Positions 13,402-16,336 of a stretch of 16,336 bases of DNA are shown here, in pieces (the stretch's first letter is position 1; every line of letters begins with the position of its first letter). Origin of the DNA: Gemmatimonadota bacterium (GTDB lineage: Bacteria; Gemmatimonadota; Gemmatimonadetes; Longimicrobiales; RSA9). Position numbers and translations under genes: made by a program. Below the pieces are notes generated by a model. It saw nothing but the letters and a program-made list of their open reading frames with translations. It was not told the origin of the DNA and made no database searches. The stretch is from positions 1 through 16,336 of the forward strand of contig JADGGV010000038.1 of assembly GCA_019689775.1 (NCBI GenBank), written 5' to 3'.

Positions 13402-13830
13402 ATGAAGACCTACACGCCCAAGCCCGCCGACATCCAGCGCCGCTGGTGGCTGGTCGACGCGGAGGACAAGGTGCTCGGCAGGCTCGCCAGCGAGGTGGCG
13501 AAGCTCCTGCGGGGGAAGCACAAGCCCATCTTCACGCCGCACCTCGACACCGGGGACTACGTCATCGTGGTCAACGCGGGGAAGGTGCGGTTGACCGGCA
13601 ACAAGGCGGAGACGAAGACGTACTTCCGTCACACCGGCTACATGGGGCACGAGAAGCACATTCCCTTCCGGCGGATGTTCGAGGAGCACCCGGAGCGGGT
13701 CGTCGAGCTCGCGGTGAAGGGGATGCTGCCGAAGAACAACCTGGGCCGGCTGATGCGGAAGAAGCTGAAGATCTACGCGGGCGCCGAGCACCCGCACGCG
13801 GCGCAGCAGCCCCAGCCCCTGGAGATCTGA
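13402..13830 (+). CDS. rplM: 50S ribosomal protein L13 (uL13)
   Basis: The product is 142 aa, the usual length. L13 binds 23S rRNA and is an early assembly protein of the large subunit. Family segments seen are WWLVDAEDKVLGRLASEVAKLLRGK (within 15-38), TPHLDTGDYVIVVNA, then KTYFRHTGYMG and the terminal block MLPKNNLGRLMRKKLKIYAGAEHPHAAQQP in part. ATG 13402 follows AGGGA. It is the first gene of the operon with rpsI, which begins 2 bp after its stop. Confidence 0.98.
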   Translation: MKTYTPKPADIQRRWWLVDAEDKVLGRLASEVAKLLRGKHKPIFTPHLDTGDYVIVVNAGKVRLTGNKAETKTYFRHTGYMGHEKHIPFRRMFEEHPERVVELAVKGMLPKNNLGRLMRKKLKIYAGAEHPHAAQQPQPLEI

Positions 13831-13832
13831 GA

Positions 13833-14231
13833 ATGGCCGACACGGTGCAGCAGTACCATGGCCTCGGCCGTCGCAAGACCAGCGTTGCGCGGGTCTGGCT
13901 GCGGCCGGGAACCGGGAAGTTCCTGGTGAACGGGCGCGCCCTGAACGACTACTTTCCGCGCCTGTCGTCGCAGCAGCATGTGCAGGAGCCGCTGGTTGCG
14001 ACGCAGCAGCAGGGGCGGTTCGACGTGCTGTGCAACGTGGACGGTGGGGGGCTGACGGGTCAGGCCGGCGCGATCCGGCTCGGGCTCGCGCGGGCCCTGC
14101 TCCAGGTGGACCCGGATCTGCGCGCGACGCTGCGGGAGCGGGGGATGCTCACGCGGGACCCGCGCGAGGTCGAGCGGAAGAAGCCGGGTCGTCCGGGCGC
14201 CCGCAAGCGGTTCCAGTTCTCGAAGCGCTAA
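13833..14231 (+). CDS. rpsI: 30S ribosomal protein S9 (uS9)
   Basis: The product is 132 aa, the usual length. S9 sits in the small-subunit head, with its C-terminal tail reaching the P-site tRNA. The N-terminal GLGRRKTSVARVWLRPGTG, the middle GGGLTGQAGAIRLGLARALL and the C-terminal RKKPGRPGARKRFQFSKR are all typical; the last Lys-Arg is the conserved P-site tail. It follows rplM by 2 bp, the standard L13-S9 pair. Confidence 0.98.
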   Translation: MADTVQQYHGLGRRKTSVARVWLRPGTGKFLVNGRALNDYFPRLSSQQHVQEPLVATQQQGRFDVLCNVDGGGLTGQAGAIRLGLARALLQVDPDLRATLRERGMLTRDPREVERKKPGRPGARKRFQFSKR

Positions 14232-14267
14232 TCGAACGGCAGCGGCGGATCGCGCTTCGGTGTCGCC

Positions 14268-14296
14268 CCGGAGCCGGGCCTGCGGCTCGGCTCCGG
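14268..14296 (+). terminator. 13-bp hairpin between rpsI and rpsB
   Basis: CCGGAGCCGGGCC (14268-14280) pairs with GGCTCGGCTCCGG (14284-14296) around a TGC loop; one pair is G-U. It starts 37 nt after the rpsI stop. There is no T-tract, so it may be a T-less terminator of the rplM-rpsI operon, a 3'-end stabiliser, or part of the rpsB leader. Confidence 0.6.
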
Positions 14297-14326
14297 CGGT
14301 GGTGATCGAGGCGGTCTGCCGCGCTC

Positions 14327-14365
14327 GTGTGTCGGCGCCGGGCGGCTCCCGGCAAATCCACACAC
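14327..14365 (+). promoter_or_regulatory. Nested stem-loop before rpsB, candidate ribosomal-protein leader
   Basis: Outer stem GTGTGT (14327-14332) with ACACAC (14360-14365); inner stem CCGGG (14338-14342) with CCCGG (14348-14352). The internal loop is unequal, 5 nt on the left and 7 nt (CAAATCC) on the right. It ends 86 nt before the rpsB start. S2 represses its own operon through the leader in E. coli, so a similar role is possible, but this is not a recognised motif. Confidence 0.4.
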
Positions 14366-14451
14366 CGCTGGACGCGCGGCCCGGGTCCCCTGGTGGGTCG
14401 GCCGGGCGGATGAAGGCGGTGGAGGCGAAACCCAACTCCCGTGGGAACGGA

Positions 14452-15336
14452 ATGGTCGAGACCCAGCTCAAGCAGCTCCTCGAGGCCGGTGTTCATTTCG
14501 GACACCAGAGCAGCCGTTGGAACCCGAAGATGCGGAAGTTCATCTTCGCGGAGCGCAACGGCATCCACATCATCGACCTGAAGAAGTCGCTGGCGGCGCT
14601 CCAGGAGGCTGCGCGGGTGGCGCGCGAGGTCACGCTGGAGGGGGAGCGGATCCTCTTCGTGTGCACGAAGCGGCAGCTCCGTGGCGTCGTGGAGATGGAG
14701 GCGACGCGCTGCGGCGGCTTCTATGTGACGGAGCGCTGGCTGGGCGGGATGCTGACGAACTTCGCGACGATCAAGAAGCAGATTCGTCGGCTGAAGGACC
14801 TCGAGCGCGGGATCGAGGAGGGCGCCTACGAGTTCTACACGAAGAAGGAGCAGCTCATGCTCCAGCGGGAGCGTGACAAGCTGAACAAGTACCTGGCGGG
14901 CGTGAAGGACATGGCGCGGCTGCCGGGTGCGCTCTTCGTGGTGGACGCGAAGAAGGAGGCGATCGCGGTCAAGGAGGCGAACCACCTGGGGATCCCGGTG
15001 ATCGCGATCGCGGATACGAACGCCGATCCGGACGTGATCGACTACCCGATCCCGGGGAACGACGATGCGATCCGCTCGGTGTCGGTGATCACCGGCGCGA
15101 TCGCGGACGCGATCGAGCAGGCTCGGCGTGAGCTGCCGCCGGAGGCGCGGCGGCGGGCGGAGGAGGTGGAGGTGGTGACGTACTCGACGGAGACGGGGAC
15201 GATGCAGGAGGCGGCGGGGGAGGATCGCGCTCGCCGTCGTCGCCCGCGCCGGAAGCGGCGGCCGCGGCCGGAGGCGATCGCGAACCTGAACGTCCGGCCG
15301 GGCGAGGACGGGGAGGCCGAGGCGGAGGAGGCGTAG
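14452..15336 (+). CDS. rpsB: 30S ribosomal protein S2 (uS2)
   Basis: The product is 294 aa, longer than E. coli S2 (241 aa). The S2 core covers about 1-228: AGVHFGHQSSRWNPKM near the start, IIDLKKSLAALQEA, the RWLGGMLTNF segment at 95-104, the coiled-coil insert at about 108-155, and PVIAIADTNADPDVIDYPIPGNDDA in part. The extra C-terminal tail (about 230-294) has an Arg-rich block (RARRRRPRRKRRPRP) followed by an acidic end. ATG 14452 gives the normal S2 N-terminus and follows a weak GGGA; ATG 14410 in frame would add 14 residues that look unlike S2. It is separated from tsf by an intrinsic terminator, unusual for this normally joined pair. Confidence 0.96.
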   Translation: MVETQLKQLLEAGVHFGHQSSRWNPKMRKFIFAERNGIHIIDLKKSLAALQEAARVAREVTLEGERILFVCTKRQLRGVVEMEATRCGGFYVTERWLGGMLTNFATIKKQIRRLKDLERGIEEGAYEFYTKKEQLMLQRERDKLNKYLAGVKDMARLPGALFVVDAKKEAIAVKEANHLGIPVIAIADTNADPDVIDYPIPGNDDAIRSVSVITGAIADAIEQARRELPPEARRRAEEVEVVTYSTETGTMQEAAGEDRARRRRPRRKRRPRPEAIANLNVRPGEDGEAEAEEA

Positions 15337-15368
15337 GCGCCGCAGGAACGGAGCCGCTCAGCGCCGGG

Positions 15369-15413
15369 AAAGCGCTGCAGCGCTGCAGCCCTGCAGCCCT
15401 GCGGCGCTTTTTT
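15369..15413 (+). terminator. Intrinsic terminator between rpsB and tsf
   Basis: The outer 12-bp stem is AAAGCGCTGCAG (15369-15380) with CTGCGGCGCTTT (15399-15410), including one T-G pair. After a single C-C mismatch, an inner 6-bp stem GCTGCA (15382-15387) with TGCAGC (15392-15397) closes a GCCC loop. A run of six T (15408-15413) follows. This is the clearest rho-independent terminator in the window. It contains three CTGCAG sites. Confidence 0.9.
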
Positions 15414-15509
15414 GCGAGCGCGGCCCGCCAGCGCGCGCGACCGGCGGCCCGGCGTCCGTGCGGCCCGACAGGGACGAGGGGAGTGACCATTCAGGGAGGG
15501 ACGATAGAC

Positions 15510-16109
15510 ATGGCGATTACGGCGAGCGAGGTGAAGGAGCTCCGCGACCGGACCGGCGCGGGGATGATGGAGTGCAAGAAGGCGCTGGAGGAGGCGCAGG
15601 GGAACCTGGAGGCGGCGATCGACATCCTCCGGGCGAAGGGCGCGGCGAAGGCGGCGAAGCGGGCGGGGAAGGAGACGCGCGAGGGCGCCGTCGGCAGCTA
15701 CGTGCACATGGGGGGGAAGATCGGCGTCCTGGTGGAGGTGAACTGCGAGACGGACTTCGTGGCGCGCACGGAGGACTTCCAGCAGCTCGTGCGGGACATC
15801 GCGATGCACATTGCGGCCGCGAATCCGCTGGCGGTGACGGCGGAGGGGATCCCGCAGGAGATTGTGGAGCGGGAGCGGGCGATCTACGAGGAGCAGGTGA
15901 AGAACGAGGGGAAGCCGGAGAACATCCGCGCGAAGATCGTGGAGGGGAAGCTGAAGCGGTTCTTCCAGGAGAACGCGCTGGTGGACCAGGTCTTCGTGAA
16001 GGACCCGAACCACAAGCAGACGGTGGGCGAGCGGATCACGGAGGTTTCCGCGAAGACCGGGGAGCGGATCGTGGTGCGTCGCTTCACGCGGTACGCGCTG
16101 GGCGAGTAG
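15510..16109 (+). CDS. tsf: Translation elongation factor Ts
   Basis: The product is 199 aa, the short single-core form as in Thermus and many other phyla, compared with 283 aa in E. coli. EF-Ts exchanges GDP for GTP on EF-Tu. The N-terminal UBA-like domain (1-52) has VKELRDRTGAGMMECKKAL in part, and the TDFV motif that contacts EF-Tu is at 81-84 (NCETDFVARTEDF). The dimerisation/core region ends in RRFTRYALGE. ATG 15510 follows GGGAGG (15494-15499) by 10 nt; a GTG at 15483 in frame would add nine residues before this and is less likely. Codons strongly favour G in the third position. It lies 64 bp before pyrH. Confidence 0.98.
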   Translation: MAITASEVKELRDRTGAGMMECKKALEEAQGNLEAAIDILRAKGAAKAAKRAGKETREGAVGSYVHMGGKIGVLVEVNCETDFVARTEDFQQLVRDIAMHIAAANPLAVTAEGIPQEIVERERAIYEEQVKNEGKPENIRAKIVEGKLKRFFQENALVDQVFVKDPNHKQTVGERITEVSAKTGERIVVRRFTRYALGE

Positions 16110-16141
16110 GCGCGGCAGCGCGGCGTCGCTTGGTGGGGACC

Positions 16142-16156
16142 GGGCGCGCGGCGCCC
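16142..16156 (+). other. Small hairpin in the tsf-pyrH gap
   Basis: GGGCGC (16142-16147) and GCGCCC (16151-16156) enclose GCG. It ends 6 nt before the pyrH ribosome-binding site, so it could tune pyrH translation or partly stop transcription. Such short GC hairpins are common at this composition. Confidence 0.3.
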
Positions 16157-16162
16157 CGAGAC

Positions 16163-16168
16163 GAGGAG
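16163..16168 (+). promoter_or_regulatory. Ribosome-binding site deciding the pyrH TTG start
   Basis: GAGGAG lies 5 nt before TTG 16174. No ATG or GTG is available in frame before the conserved PyrH N-terminus, so this site supports the TTG start. Confidence 0.7.
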
Positions 16169-16173
16169 AGCTT

Positions 16174-16336
16174 TTGAGGGAGAACGGCGAACTGAAGTAT
16201 CGTCGGGTATTGCTGAAGCTGAGCGGCGAGGCGCTGGCGGGGGAGCAGGGGTTCGGCATCTCGCCGGCGGTGGTGCATCGGCTCACGGACGAGATCCAGG
16301 CCGTGCACCGGATGGGGGTCGCGCTGGGGTTGGTGG
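16174..16336 (+). CDS. pyrH: UMP kinase, N-terminal part (cut by window end)
   Basis: Only the first 54 codons are present. The bacterial UMP kinase phosphorylates UMP to UDP in pyrimidine synthesis and belongs to the amino-acid kinase fold. The visible sequence YRRVLLKLSGEALAGEQGFG matches the conserved nucleotide-binding N-terminus (KLSGEAL-x-G), followed by the helix ISPAVVHRLTDEIQAVHRMGV. The start is TTG, an uncommon codon, with a strong ribosome-binding site 5 nt upstream. Its place after rpsB-tsf is the conserved bacterial order; frr would be expected next. Confidence 0.95.
   Translation, partial: MRENGELKYRRVLLKLSGEALAGEQGFGISPAVVHRLTDEIQAVHRMGVALGLV

Noticed and set aside
1..16336. 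tRNA, rRNA, tmRNA, RNase P RNA, CRISPR array, insertion sequence or phage genes
   Set aside because: No T-loop consensus, CRISPR-like repeat-spacer series, transposase motifs or other signatures were seen by eye on either strand; structure-aware searches were not possible.

Overview
The window is about 70% GC, tightly packed and bacterial. The best guess at source is a Gemmatimonadota-like (or neighbouring FCB-type) Gram-negative bacterium. This rests on the compact primary sigma factor without region 1.1, the single-domain EF-Ts of about 200 aa, the HtrA lipoprotein and the DUF5715-like gene beside the ribosomal genes. It is an inference from sequence style, not a database result.

Layout. 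(1) At 1-75 is the last 24 codons of what looks like a sensor histidine kinase, converging on degP (79-1578, minus), a periplasmic HtrA lipoprotein. (2) comM (1846-3390, plus) diverges from degP across a 267-bp spacer. (3) A 495-bp gene-free stretch holding a perfect 11-bp hairpin comes before lspA (3886-4431). (4) A six-gene, nearly gapless operon follows (4503-8406): larE, a 73-aa protein that looks like a free-standing copy of the LarE C-terminal domain, thpR, a membrane-anchored protein of unknown function, an NtrC-type sigma54 response regulator, and a 64-aa membrane protein. Two of its junctions are ATGA overlaps. (5) An aldehyde dehydrogenase (8504-10006) has its own candidate promoter. 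(6) A spacer with a G-quadruplex-type C/G-tract block and a near-consensus sigma70 promoter leads to lepB (10412-11092). (7) The primary sigma factor (11214-12071) is followed by a 409-bp gene-free stretch with short repeats and a 14-nt palindrome. (8) A DUF5715/M15-like putative zinc peptidase (12481-13227) comes next. (9) A translation block closes the window: a strong promoter, rplM-rpsI, a long hairpin, rpsB, a textbook intrinsic terminator, tsf, and the start of pyrH. The order rpsB-tsf-pyrH is widely conserved in bacteria.

How the genes work together. LspA, LepB and DegP are all envelope protein maturation or quality-control functions, and the lepB, sigma factor, rplM-rpsI and rpsB-tsf-pyrH genes are core growth genes. 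The accessory part is the larE operon. It carries a LarE with three Cys placed as in [4Fe-4S]-type LarE homologues, a detached LarE C-terminal domain, an RNA ligase-like 2H phosphodiesterase and an orphan sigma54 activator, but no larB, larC or larA in view. That combination is the most promising lead in the window.
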